A DNA stretch of 64,000 bases from Sordaria brevicollis (Eukaryota > Ascomycota > Sordariomycetes > Sordariales > Sordariaceae). This document shows, piece after piece, positions 22,905 to 33,485 of this stretch. The notes under the pieces are model-generated. The model was not told the origin of the DNA and searched no databases. It saw only the letters and a list, made by a program, of their open reading frames with translations. The position numbers and the translations under genes are program-made. The stretch's first letter is position 1; every line of letters starts with the position of its first letter. The stretch is taken from contig JAUTDP010000012.1 of the NCBI GenBank assembly GCA_033439795.1, forward strand, positions 1,178,001 through 1,242,000. The letters run 5' to 3'.

Positions 22905-23736
22905 TTGATCCGAAGATATGAGTGGTGCCGAATTATAAGGTCCAGTTGCGTGGTTGGAAAGCAACAAAGGATCGACAGCAGCTTGGCGTCGAAGCTGAGA
23001 CAAGAGAGTTGGAGTTATAAGATGGGAAAGCTTTAGGTCCGATGTGACGAGCGGGCAATAGACAATATTTGTGACAAATATTCTTTTGTTCTTGGGTCGA
23101 TTTATACGCCCGAAAGGTTATACCGGTTGGTCGAGTCTCTGTTGATCACCAACACGTTTCGTTGGTTGAAGGCTGTTGGTGTTTGAAGATAAATTCAAGG
23201 TTGTTGGTGAACCTGTGTCCAGAACTTCAGTGAGCAGCTTCCCCGAAAGTGGATTGTCCAACCGCTGTCGGGTGTTCGAGGCCCACGCGAACTGAACCCA
23301 CTGCACTGTTCGGGGAAAGCATGCTGGGGCTGGGATCGGGAAGCCAAACCCACTTTCCCTGCGCCTGCTGCATGTCTTGGCATTAAAAGATCCGCTTCTC
23401 TAACGAGGCTGACAAACGAAAACGCGGAAAACGCTAGAAGAGACGCCACATCGCGACCCACTTACCGCCGAGGCTGACGAAATCCAATTCCACACGATTG
23501 ACAACTTATCACAGGCATCGCCAGTTGTCGCATCTTTCGCCTCGATTACATCACTTAGCATTTAAATCGGCCTCGACGACAACCACAAACACGTTTTGAA
23601 TCCGTTTGATTGCATAGCGCATCATTGAGCGACCACTTTGGACATCGCGATAGCACCACGCGTGCCTTCCCCCCCTTCCGGTATTCGATCCCACTATAGC
23701 CAGAGCGTCGCGAAAACACCAAACCTCTAGCCCACC
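22905..23736. other. Shared divergent promoter of pinin-domain and RDS3 genes
   Basis: This interval of about 830 bp separates the ATG codons of two divergent genes whose relatives both act in splicing. No gene or repeat is visible in it. An acceptor-like pyrimidine-rich AG on the minus strand near 22993 leaves open an upstream 5' exon for the pinin-domain gene. Confidence 0.45.
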
Positions 23737-24278
23737 ATGTCTCGCCATCATCCGTACGTTCCACACATCCTCTCTCTCTTTAATTGGTTTTTTCTCTCTG
23801 AGACCCCCATACTAACACCCCCAAAGCGATCTGGTAATGTGCCGTAAACAACCCGGCATCGCCATCGGCCGTCTCTGCGACAAGTGCGACGGCAAGTGTC
23901 CCGTGTGCGATTCCTACGTCCGCCCCACGACGCTGGTGCGCATCTGCGACGAGTGCTCCTTTGGCAACTACCAGAACAAGTGCGTGGTGTGCGGCGGCGA
24001 GGGCATCTCGGACGCGTTCTACTGCTTCGAGTGCACGAGACTTGAGAAGGACAGGGATGGGTGTCCCAAGATTATAAATCTGGGTAGTTCCAGGACGGAT
24101 GTAAGTTTTCTTCCCGCTACCCTTCTTTTGGGGGCCTTCCATATCGGTATTGCGTGGGAGACAGCGAGTGTGGATGGGCTGGTATCTGGACGTCAGAGTT
24201 GTCAAGGATCAAAGGCTAACAAAGTGCTTTTTCACACAACAGCTATTTTACCAAAAGAAAACAAATCGAACGTTTTAA
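23737..24278 (+). CDS. rds3: RDS3/PHF5A, SF3b complex subunit
   Basis: Three exons (23737-23753, 23827-24100, 24243-24278) encode 108 residues, the normal family length. The first exon is only 17 nt and ends within a codon. The protein carries the repeated CxxC pairs of the PHF5 zinc knot ([48 protein letters not shown]). PHF5A/Rds3 sits next to the branch-point adenosine pocket in the U2 snRNP SF3b complex and is essential in yeast. Intron 1 is 73 bp and intron 2 is 142 bp with GCTAAC near its 3' end. The near-invariant sequence makes the call secure. Confidence 0.97.
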
Positions 24279-24789
24279 CATTAAGATGCCCGGGGTACGG
24301 GCTTGTGTGGGGAGGTTCAAGATGTTCGGGCTGGATCATCCGTTGGTGTTGAAGGTGCTTTATCGAGGAAATACGAGCTTTGGAAGATGAACAGCTTCGA
24401 GAAAGGAGCTCGGTCGCAAGCTCAAGCAACATACGACATGGCATTATGGGCGTTAAGGAGTTTTGCTAGATATACAGCATAGAGGGCATGGTTACAATGA
24501 AGAAAGAGAGTTGAGATAAAAGTCCCCACCATTTCTCATATTTACGCAGACATAGATTCTAGTGTTTATGTGTCATTTCTTTTTGACTATGAACAGAGAA
24601 GTAAAAATAAGCTCTTTTCCGTGATGCATTACCCATTAACGATAGACTGAAAAACATTTCCTCTTTCGCATGCCGAAAAACCGCTGCTCCAGCAGCACGC
24701 AATGCCAATTATCATCAGAGCAGAAATAGTCCGCCCCGTTTTAACGTCCAAACAATACTGATATCCAAACAGCGGCAGCTGAGCCAGAA

Positions 24790-26357
24790 TCAAATGTAAC
24801 TAACCTTCATGCCCATTCCAGCCGTAGCTCTCACTTTCCCCCATCCCTGCTGCACCACCCTCGTGATCCTCTCCCTCACCCTCTTATTACTGAACATCAG
24901 CAAGAAGCCAATGATGAACGCCAACGTCCGGTACAGCAGGAACGGGTTTCCACGGAATGCCGTCATGACCTGATCCAGCACCGACCGGATATTGTTCAAT
25001 ATCAGCGTCGCCCTCGTACCCATTCCCGGGCCGGTTACCGCGCTTGAAGAGCCGCTCGTCTTCGTCGCAGTCGGTGATGACGCCCCCTTCCTCGACGGCC
25101 TAGCCGGTTTCGCGGACGCTCCCGACGACGAGGAAGCCCCTCCATTCTTCAATGAAGAAGCCTTCTTCTTCAAACTCGGTTTCTTGGTCGTCCCCGTCCC
25201 CGTCGTCTTTGGCGCCCCATCAACTCCAAAATCTCCTTCCGTCGTTGCCGTTCCCGCTGTACTTGCTGCCGCCGCCGCCGCCGCCTCCCTCTTCTTCCTT
25301 TCCTCCTCCAGCCTCCTCTTCTCCTTCTCCTCGTTCTCCGCCCTCAGCTTGCGCGCGTTCTCAATGTCCTTGCGAATCGCATCCTCCTTCTCGCGCGCCT
25401 TGCGCTCCGCTTCCTCCTGCTCCTCCTTCAGCGAGTCCAGAGCCTGGATGAAGGCTTCTTTCCGCTCGTCGTCCAGGACCGCGCTCATGTTAATGAACTC
25501 GCGCGCGCACGCCCACTCGTCGTTGCGCGGGAGCACGTGCAGGGTATACAGCTCGAGGATCTTGACGCGGGCGTTGAGGTCGCGGGGAGTGTCGGCGCCG
25601 TGGTGGCCACCGGCTCCGGATTTAGAGGAGGAGCGCAGGCGACGGGCGGGAGAGGCGGAGGAACCGCCGGGACCGAGACGGTCGGTCAAGTCGAGGTTGG
25701 GGGTGCGGGCGGCAGCTAGGTAGTTTTCAAGGCGCTTTTGGTTGAGGGTTTGGGTTTTGGCGTGGCCGAGGAGGAGGGTGGCACTGGTAAATTGAGAGTG
25801 TTAGTAACCTTGATGGCTGGTGATCATGGTGTTTGCAGGCCGACTTACAGATTGATAACCACGTCCGCATCAACGTCTCCCTCGGACCCATGGTATCCAT
25901 TGCGCACAACTTCCTCCCAAACCTCGCCCTCGCGCACCTTGTGGCAGAGGGCCCTCCACTCCTGCGTGCCAAAGGCGTCCTTGCCTTCGTCCGAGTTCAA
26001 ATCCAGTATCGCATTGAGGATGGTCAGGTACAGACTCCACACCTTTATCCTGGTGGATCGCGACGCCTTGGCGACAGGTGCCGGGTCAAATGCAGCGGCG
26101 CCGGAAGCGACATCACCGGGAGTCGCGGACTCGGAAGGAGACGGTGTGATTAAAGGTAGAACAGTCGACAGGGCTTCGGGCAGTCGACGGGTGAGAAATA
26201 GTGTTGAGGCCTGTCTGTAGGTCTTGGAGATGTTGGACGACGACGAATGGCGCACCGAGCCGACGGACGACGAGAGCGACGAGAGCGAGGACGACATAAT
26301 TCCGGATCCGTTCATGCTCGGACTGAGATATGACGATGTGTCGAGATTGGAAGCCAT
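24790..26357 (-). CDS. pex26: PEX26-like tail-anchored peroxin
   Basis: Two exons (26357-25849 and 25783-24790) give 500 residues; the intron has GTAAGT and CTAAC. The N-terminal half begins with a Ser-rich stretch followed by a helical block ([20 protein letters not shown]). A highly charged coiled-coil segment ([15 protein letters not shown]...) and a Lys/Ser/Ala-rich linker follow. A single hydrophobic helix lies near residues 451-468, followed by a basic tail, as in tail-anchored peroxisomal proteins. In filamentous ascomycetes PEX26 recruits the PEX1/PEX6 ATPases that recycle the import receptor. The identification rests on overall architecture and a remembered resemblance, so it is less certain than for the neighbouring genes. 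Confidence 0.62.
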
Positions 26358-27618
26358 CGTGGCGGATTGATTTGTTCGGAGTAGACTAGTCGTCCACTTC
26401 CTCCTCAGTCCCTAGTTGTTGATGGAGTGTTGAATTATTGCAATTGCGCGATAGGCAGTGGAAAAACCGGGGGGGAGAGAACGCCCTGGAGAGGGGGTTG
26501 GAGTGAACTGGGATCGATTGGGATTGGCGGTGGCTAGCGGTGGCAGGTGAACACTCGGATGTTTTTCTTCTTGGCCTGAATAGGAATCTGGTGCGTCCCC
26601 GTCTGGCGCGCGAAGAGAGCTGAAAATGAAGAGGGAGAATGCGTGAACCCGCTCGCTAGTGGTTGAATGGACGTCAGAGACAATCAAATGCGCAATCCAA
26701 TGCAAGTAAGGCGTTTTAAAATCGCTGATATAGAGGCGCAGAAATGCAGTTGTTGAGGTCGCCAAAGCAGGTTGAACATGGAAGATGCAATGGTCATTTG
26801 ATGTTCAATTCTTAAAAAACAAAGGATCATTCATGAATGACAACAGAACTCAATCAGCGCTTGCCTTCAGTTGGCTTTCTGGGTCTTGTCAGCTGCGAGC
26901 CTCGGCAATCCGGGGTTGGCCTGGCAGACGGCAAGGGAGCAACAAGGATGGCAACCGTAATGGGTATGGGGAAGGAGTTATTAGAGAGAGACATGTAAGT
27001 AGAGAAAGAAAAGCTTGTGAACAAAAGTACCGATCTAACTCCATCACACCCTCCAACTTCAATGCACGTGAACCATCGTGACCAAAAAGTTGGGGAAACC
27101 GGGATTGCGAGCATGATTTAATCTAATTAAGGTTTAAGGGTTGACACGTAGGTGCCATCGAGGATGATCATGAATGGCTTCACTTTTTGGAAGATGGATC
27201 AAATGAAGCGGAGTTCTGAGTTGGCTGAGGAGTTCACAAAAGAGTCCTCTGGAGTCATGTACGAGCCGAGGCACTTCGTCGCTGCAGATCGCCAGACAGA
27301 ACGCAGGTTATGATGTCTATCCAACAGATCTTAAATTGTGTACATGAAAAAAGACACCGAAGACGCCAACCCAAACATCCCGTCATTTCATCATGAGAGC
27401 CACGAGGACCGCACATGTCTCGAACGCCCGTTCCCAAGCCGGACCTGTGCCGACCCCGCGTCCGCATTACCGGACCGCAGAAGTGGAACCCATCATACCA
27501 GTACTCCGGACTGACATGCGAGAACCGGCCCATCCCGGCTCGGGAGTGTGCCTGTCATCCCATCTCTTTACACACAGCCTCATGGACACTTTGATGGCCA
27601 ACAGTTTTATGACCGCCC
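26358..27618. other. Intergenic interval, no gene seen
   Basis: The interval holds the promoter side of the PEX26-like gene and the 3' side of the EBP-family gene. Open frames near 26412-26765 and 27393-27739 overlap one another on opposite strands and show no domain. No repeat or RNA gene was recognised. Confidence 0.45.
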
Positions 27619-28938
27619 CTACTCCCTCCGACCCGTCTTCTTCTTCCTCAACTGCTCCCTCGCATCCGCCCTGCTGTCCTCCCAATTCTCATACCTGCTC
27701 TCCGCAATGCTCTCCGGCCTTCCCTCATCTCTGAGATAAGCCGCCTGCTCGCTCACACGATCCCTTTTGCTTCCATCTCTGCTATCCCTGCTGGGCTCGC
27801 GCTTGCTTTCCCTGTCCTTCCTGCTGCTGCTCTTGGTCTCGCTGCCGTCGAAGGACCTGATAGATTCCGCCTTGCCGCTGTAGATGCTGCTACCGCTGGA
27901 GGCGGTGGAGTCGCCCTTCATGCTCTTGACTTTGTTGAGTACCGAGAGACCTTGCTTGATGGTTCTGCTGCTTTGGATGAGGAGGACTGTGAAGACCGTC
28001 AGTATGCTGAAACAGAAACAAGACAGGAAAAGGGGGGAGGGACGTACTAGCAGGAACAATAACCCAGGGCGCGTTCATGCCGGCATAGTAAACCCAGTAG
28101 TACAGCGTCTCTGGTCTGCTGTACGAGATGCCACGAAACTTCTCCTGGAAGAAGCAGGTGCCGAAATAGAGAGCGACGCCGTAGAGGTGGCCGACGCTGA
28201 CGATGGTTTGGGCGATATGGCGAAGGCTGGTGTTGCCCCTGATGATGGCATAGGCAGCCAAGAGGGAGAGAGGGCCCCAGGTGAGAACGGTCAAGGACTC
28301 GATGCAGAGCATGAAGGGATCGGAGGTCATGTACCGCGAGTCGGACAGAGCGTACTCTTTCCACAGCTGGGCAAAGATGTCTTGCTTGCCGGCGAGGGTG
28401 GCATGGTTGAGGACGAAGTATCCTGATGATGCTGTGAGAAAGGGATATCTGAGAATGAAAACGGTAATAAGCTTACCTTCAAAGACACAATGCAAGAAAC
28501 CACCTATTCAGAGATCCCCTCGTTAGCATATTTCATCTGATGTTGGCTCACGAGCTCCTTTCCCTCTTGACACCAAAACTCTCATCTCTCCTGTCTTCCC
28601 TCATCTCTCAAGAAATCCATAACTCTCTCTCAATTCCTCTCATATCCTCCTGGTCAATGACCCAAGGCAAAAATAGGAATGCACTCACACAAAGTAAACC
28701 ACGCCAAAGCCCCCGCATCTTTCCACGTCAACCGCTTATTGACCTTCTTGCCCACCGCCACGGCTGCCACCATCAAGAGGGCCACGCCTCCGCCAAAGGC
28801 ACCAAGCACCATAGGCAACTGTAAAGTGTTGGGCGCATAATTGGGGACGACCACTCCCTGAGGGTAGTACGGATGTTTGTGTCGGCGTGAAGAGGGGGAG
28901 TCCCCGGAGGAGACGAGGAATTTTAGGAAGGATGACAT
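27619..28938 (-). CDS. Emopamil-binding (EBP) family sterol isomerase-like protein
   Basis: Four exons (28938-28689, 28503-28477, 28422-28048, 27986-27619) encode 339 residues. The first transmembrane segment follows HPYYPQ. Exon 2 is 27 nt and, with its neighbours, encodes the conserved C-G-F-L-H-C-V-F-E-G motif. Exon 3 carries WKEYALSDSRYMTSDPF, IESLTVLTWGP and YYWVYYAGMNAPWVIVP, all typical of the EBP domain. EBP proteins move the sterol double bond from C8 to C7 in the ER membrane. The charged C-terminal tail (about 110 residues, Ser/Arg/Asp-rich) is longer than in animal EBP. Fungi usually use an unrelated ERG2 enzyme for this step, so its substrate here is uncertain. The start is the ATG at 28938; the eight upstream codons lack an ATG. 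Confidence 0.8.
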
Positions 28939-29513
28939 TGCTGGATGGATGCTTCCAGTCAATAACGATTTATGAAAAGAAGAGATAAATCCGTAAGAAA
29001 AGAGTTTCGCCAGAAGAGAGGTGATGTTCTTGTTTCTGTCTTGTTTTGTTTATGTGGAGATGTGAATTTGTGTAAGATGACTGGTGTTTTTGCCTGCACA
29101 ACAGCACAAGGGCCCCGTGGACCCTGAAGACTGCAGAACTTCACTGCACTCGGAAAGTTTGTTGAGACGAAAGTGAAGAGTTCCACACCGCCCGAATGAT
29201 TGGAAAAGCTGAAACGGAATTTGATAGGACGAACTGACCAACGGCATGAACGGAAGCGTGCTGCAGCCTGCAGGAGGATGCAGGAGGTTGGGATCTTTTT
29301 CGGGAGGGGTAAGCCGAAGTAGCATTGTTAACCCTAACCCGACCGGCTTTAGGTTGGATCGAAGACTCGGTTGAAGGCCGACGTCGGTTTTCGTCACTTA
29401 CCCTGCACTTTTTCGACACCACAGACAACTCGATCATAAAAACATGGTAACTTATCTTCATCAATCTGATTTCGTAATCCTGTACTTCAAAGTTTTCAAA
29501 CTCGGGCTCTCTC

Positions 29514-32500
29514 CTAAACCACCACACCCGGCACCCTAACAAAGTCAAACCCAAATCCTTTCACAGCCCTCGGCATACTCTTCAGGCCCTTGACTCTGCC
29601 TCTCTCATACAACGCCAACCAAACCGCTTCAGCATTGATCGTCTCCAACGCCTCCCTCAACTCCTTCCTCTCAGGCTCATATAACACATCCACCACCACC
29701 TCCAGCATCTCATCAAACATGTCATCGTCCACCTTCACATACCTCAAGATGTTCGTAACCAGCCCCAACGCCGCATCCCACAACTGATGAGCCTGCGAAA
29801 ACCTGCCCAGTGCTCCGCTGGTAGAGCTCTGCGTCGAAACTAGTTGCTTCGAGCTCATCTGTTGCCCGCCATTTGCACCCGAAATAGGCAGCATAATCTC
29901 CATATCCTCAGAGACAAGCCTCTTACCCCCGGTGATAAACGCTTTTCCAGCTCCTGTTCCTGTTCTTTTCGGTAGGTCTCTGCCCTTGATAGCATCCCTC
30001 TTGATTTTTCTCAACCACTTCGCCATCCCATCTCCCCACTCTTGCTTGAATCTGGTCGTCATAAAATCGCCCGCAGCTTCACACATGCTGCCCAAAGCCT
30101 TGCAGGCCGCGATGGCGACGAAGGGTTCCGGGTCTTTGATACGCGCTACCACGACCGGCCAGACTGTGTGAACGAGCGGCAAGAAGGCGTTCTCATCCGG
30201 TGCCAGGGCAGGAGAGACAGTGGCCACGAGGTCAAGCAATGATTTGCGCAAGGTAGGCGTGGGAGAGGTGAGGTAGTGCTGCGACAGCGTGAGGACACGG
30301 GTAAGTAAGGCGTAGGTGGGTGTGTTGGACGGTTGGTTCTTCTTTTCTTCGTCTTCGCGGGTGGCGAGGGCGGAGGATGGGTCATCTGGCAGACCATTTT
30401 TGTCGTCATCTTCTTCCGGGTCCGGGTTTTCGAGCTGGTCGAGGAGTGATTTGGCTTGGGATCCCTCCTTGGATTTACCGGGACCCCACGGTTTCTTGGG
30501 ATGAGGACGAGGCGGCTCGGCTTCCTCTTCTTCTCGAGCTCGTTTGGTTCGTTCGGCGCGTATGTTGAGGGTGTCGACGATGGTGTCAACGCCGAGTGGT
30601 TGTGGGCCTTTCTTGAGGTGACTGACGGCTTGAGGGTTGGATCCTTCGAGGAGGAGCATGTCCGATTTGACGCCTTGGGTGACTACCTCGGAGAGAACAG
30701 AGAATAGGCTTTCAACAAATACGGGGTAGCCATGGTAGTTGTCGAGGGCGGCGAATATGGCAGCTACGACGTCGTCAAGGAAGGGAATCAGCCTTGGCCC
30801 CGTTAGGCGTATTAGCATCACCAAGACTTTGGTGGAAGCTGGCGATATATCGAAAGTGTTGAGGCGGAGTGAGATGGAGTTGACCATATAATCTGCATTG
30901 TCGACAACCAGCTCTGAAACGTTCTTGTAGCCGCAGGAAGCCGCTATCACGTTCAACGTTATGATGGCATGACCACGCAGTTGGGGCGTTGGCGACCCGA
31001 GAAAGGTGGTGACAGGGTAGAGCACATCGATCAGCTCAGGGCGGAAATCCTCCTTCATCCGGGATGCCGCAAAAGCAGTCACTTCGAGAGCAATCGCCTC
31101 GATACGCCAATCGTTGTCCTCCTGTGCGTCGGAATGGGAAGCTAAGACCGAGGCAGAGAAATCGTAGAGCTCCTGGAAGATTTGCTCTTGGTACGGATTC
31201 TCATCCAGAGAAGACATGTCCATCAGGTCATCCATATCTGAGGTGCTGCTATACGATGACTTGAGAAGCTCAAAGGCGAGCCAGTATGAAGCGACCTGCT
31301 CAACACCCTCGGAGTCTCGCAGGTAACCTAGCATTGAAGCAGCTAGCTTTGTCTGCTGAGCTGGTGAGCCAATGTTGGCTATCAGCTTGGTGATTTCCGC
31401 TCTTGTCGACTTGATGCCCTCGGAGTCCAGCAAAACTGGAGGATATGACTGAAGATTAGGCCGTGACACAGTAAGGTCAGTGGCGGTGGACAGGCTTGTC
31501 TCGTCAACATCTCCCACCACCTTAGAGGGCTTTGAGCCTTTGACCAAGGCAACTATGCTGTCTCGCAGAGAATCGCCCAAAGAATCATTCAGCGTTGACG
31601 AGTCTATGCCCATGCCAGAAGCCATCTTCGAACCCCTTAGGATGTTTCTAACTGCAAGCTGCTTGATACGCTCATCGTTAGACTGAATTAGTCTGGGAAG
31701 GCTAGTGACCCAGTTGTATAGTGTCGCCTGAACGCAATCGCCCAATTCGGGGTGTATAGCCGTAAGATCCTGTAAGCTAGTCTCGAACATTGACCGTTCG
31801 GTCTCCTCCTTCTCGACCATCATCGCACTCTCTACTAGGATCGACTGGCAATTTGCTAGCGATAAGTGGCATTCGTCCAACAAACTGATACAGAACTTGC
31901 TGACAGCCGACTGGACATCCTGAGCCTCATGTGTCCGTACTTTGAGCGCTGCGGCTAAGGCGATTTTGATCTGAGCGGTTGTAGCCCTGAGCCAAGCTGG
32001 TGTCAGCTCGGTCTGGGGCTTTCCAGCTTCATTGCTAGGCTGGTCGTCCTTTTTCGCCTTGTCTTCTGTTTCGATTTGCTTCAAGATGCCTCTAACCTTG
32101 AAGTCGCCTAAAACGGTCACAAGAACGAGGTTGAGAACTTGTAAGCATCGAACAAGAACCCTTCTCTGTGTCTTGTGCTGTAACGGCGGTGCCAGGACTT
32201 TGGTAAGCGAAGACACTGTACCGGGTAGAAACCTGGCCAGAACATGCTGATCGCGCGTTGTGTTGTAAACAGCCTGCAAGCATTGCAGAGCTTCAAGCTG
32301 AACCGCAGGGGCAATACCATCGGTGATGCCCTCAAGCATGACCGTAATAGCAGGGCCTAGTGCGGATACCGTCCCATTTTCTTCCCCCGAAGCCTTACTT
32401 GCCAGTAAGTTCGAAGGCCCTATCGCGGTAATGAGAGCCTCGAGCGCTTTGAATCCTTCAACAATAGTCTCCTCGGGCACATCTCGTTTCTTGGCCTGGC

Positions 32501-32958
32501 CAGGTGTACCGCCAATGGTGAATGAGAAAAAGAAGAGCAGCTGTATAGCCAAGTCCTCCGAGATCTTCTGCTTCCAGCCATATTGGATGAGGAACCTTAT
32601 GAGCTTGATGATAGCTTCGACAACTCGTATGGGAAATTGAGCATGAAAGCGGAGCAGATGGCTAACTGGGAAGAAGACATATTCGGCCAACTTCTCATCT
32701 AGGATAGAGGTATCCTTGCTCGCTTGAGCTGCCCATAAGCCTGTAAGTGACTCGACGAGAGTAAAAATCTCCTTGGAAGCAGCCGCCTTGTCGGGTGCCT
32801 GGAGTGCGAGGCGACTCAAAGGGACACAGACGGTCCTGAGCTGGTGATGAGGTCAGTAACAGAACAGTGAAAGCTTCGATATGTGAATAACGGCGATCTG
32901 GACAAACCTGTTTGAAGAACTCATTTCGCGGGCCCGGGATTGCGGCGTTGGTGGCCAT
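29514..32958 (-). CDS. tti1: TTI1, TTT complex HEAT-repeat protein
   Basis: Two exons (32958-32908 and 32840-29514) encode 1125 residues, near the length of other TTI1 proteins. The first exon supplies only 17 residues and splices in phase to LRTVCVPLSRLALQ, which matches the FxxLRPVCVxL opening of TTI1. The rest is helical HEAT-type repeat sequence with an acidic low-complexity insert (PEEDDDKNG) about two thirds along. Tti1 works with Tel2 and Tti2 in the HSP90-linked complex that stabilises PIKK kinases such as TOR, ATM and ATR. The gene is tandem with the EBP-family gene and divergent from the zinc-cluster factor. Other HEAT proteins are possible alternatives, but the N-terminal motif supports this call. 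Confidence 0.78.
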
Positions 32959-33485
32959 GATGATTGAATTTTTGCATTATTGGTTGCCGTCCATCAGTTT
33001 GGTTCTTCTTGTGGACGCTGGATTGCGACCTGAAATGGAAATGGCCCGAAGATTGAGGAAGCGGAAGGGTGCTGCATCATCAGTTGGTTCCCTTTGGCGA
33101 CGAGGCCGTTTGCGATGAGCTGAGGCAGTGAGTTGTTGGTGTTTAACCGCTGACAGATGTGGAAAGAGCGCTGGCTTTCAGTGGATTTGGCCTTCCTTCA
33201 GCGGGTATTGCAGGCTCTTTCCACGTGACACAGCACCTTGCACCGCTGCCGGGCAACCGCGACAACAATGGGATCGGGGCCCTCTATCCAAACAGCCGAG
33301 CCCAGGGACTTGGCGGTGGCCGAATCCGCTATAGCAGCTCCAGTTTTGCGCGTTTCTTTGGCTCGTCAGCTTTTGTTGTATACAACCTCATCTTGCTAAT
33401 GGAAGAATTGTCGCCTTCTTAATCGAGAAGGAGCCTTAAAAGTCTCTTGACCATACGAGACTCTCTCGTTCCACTTATACGATCC

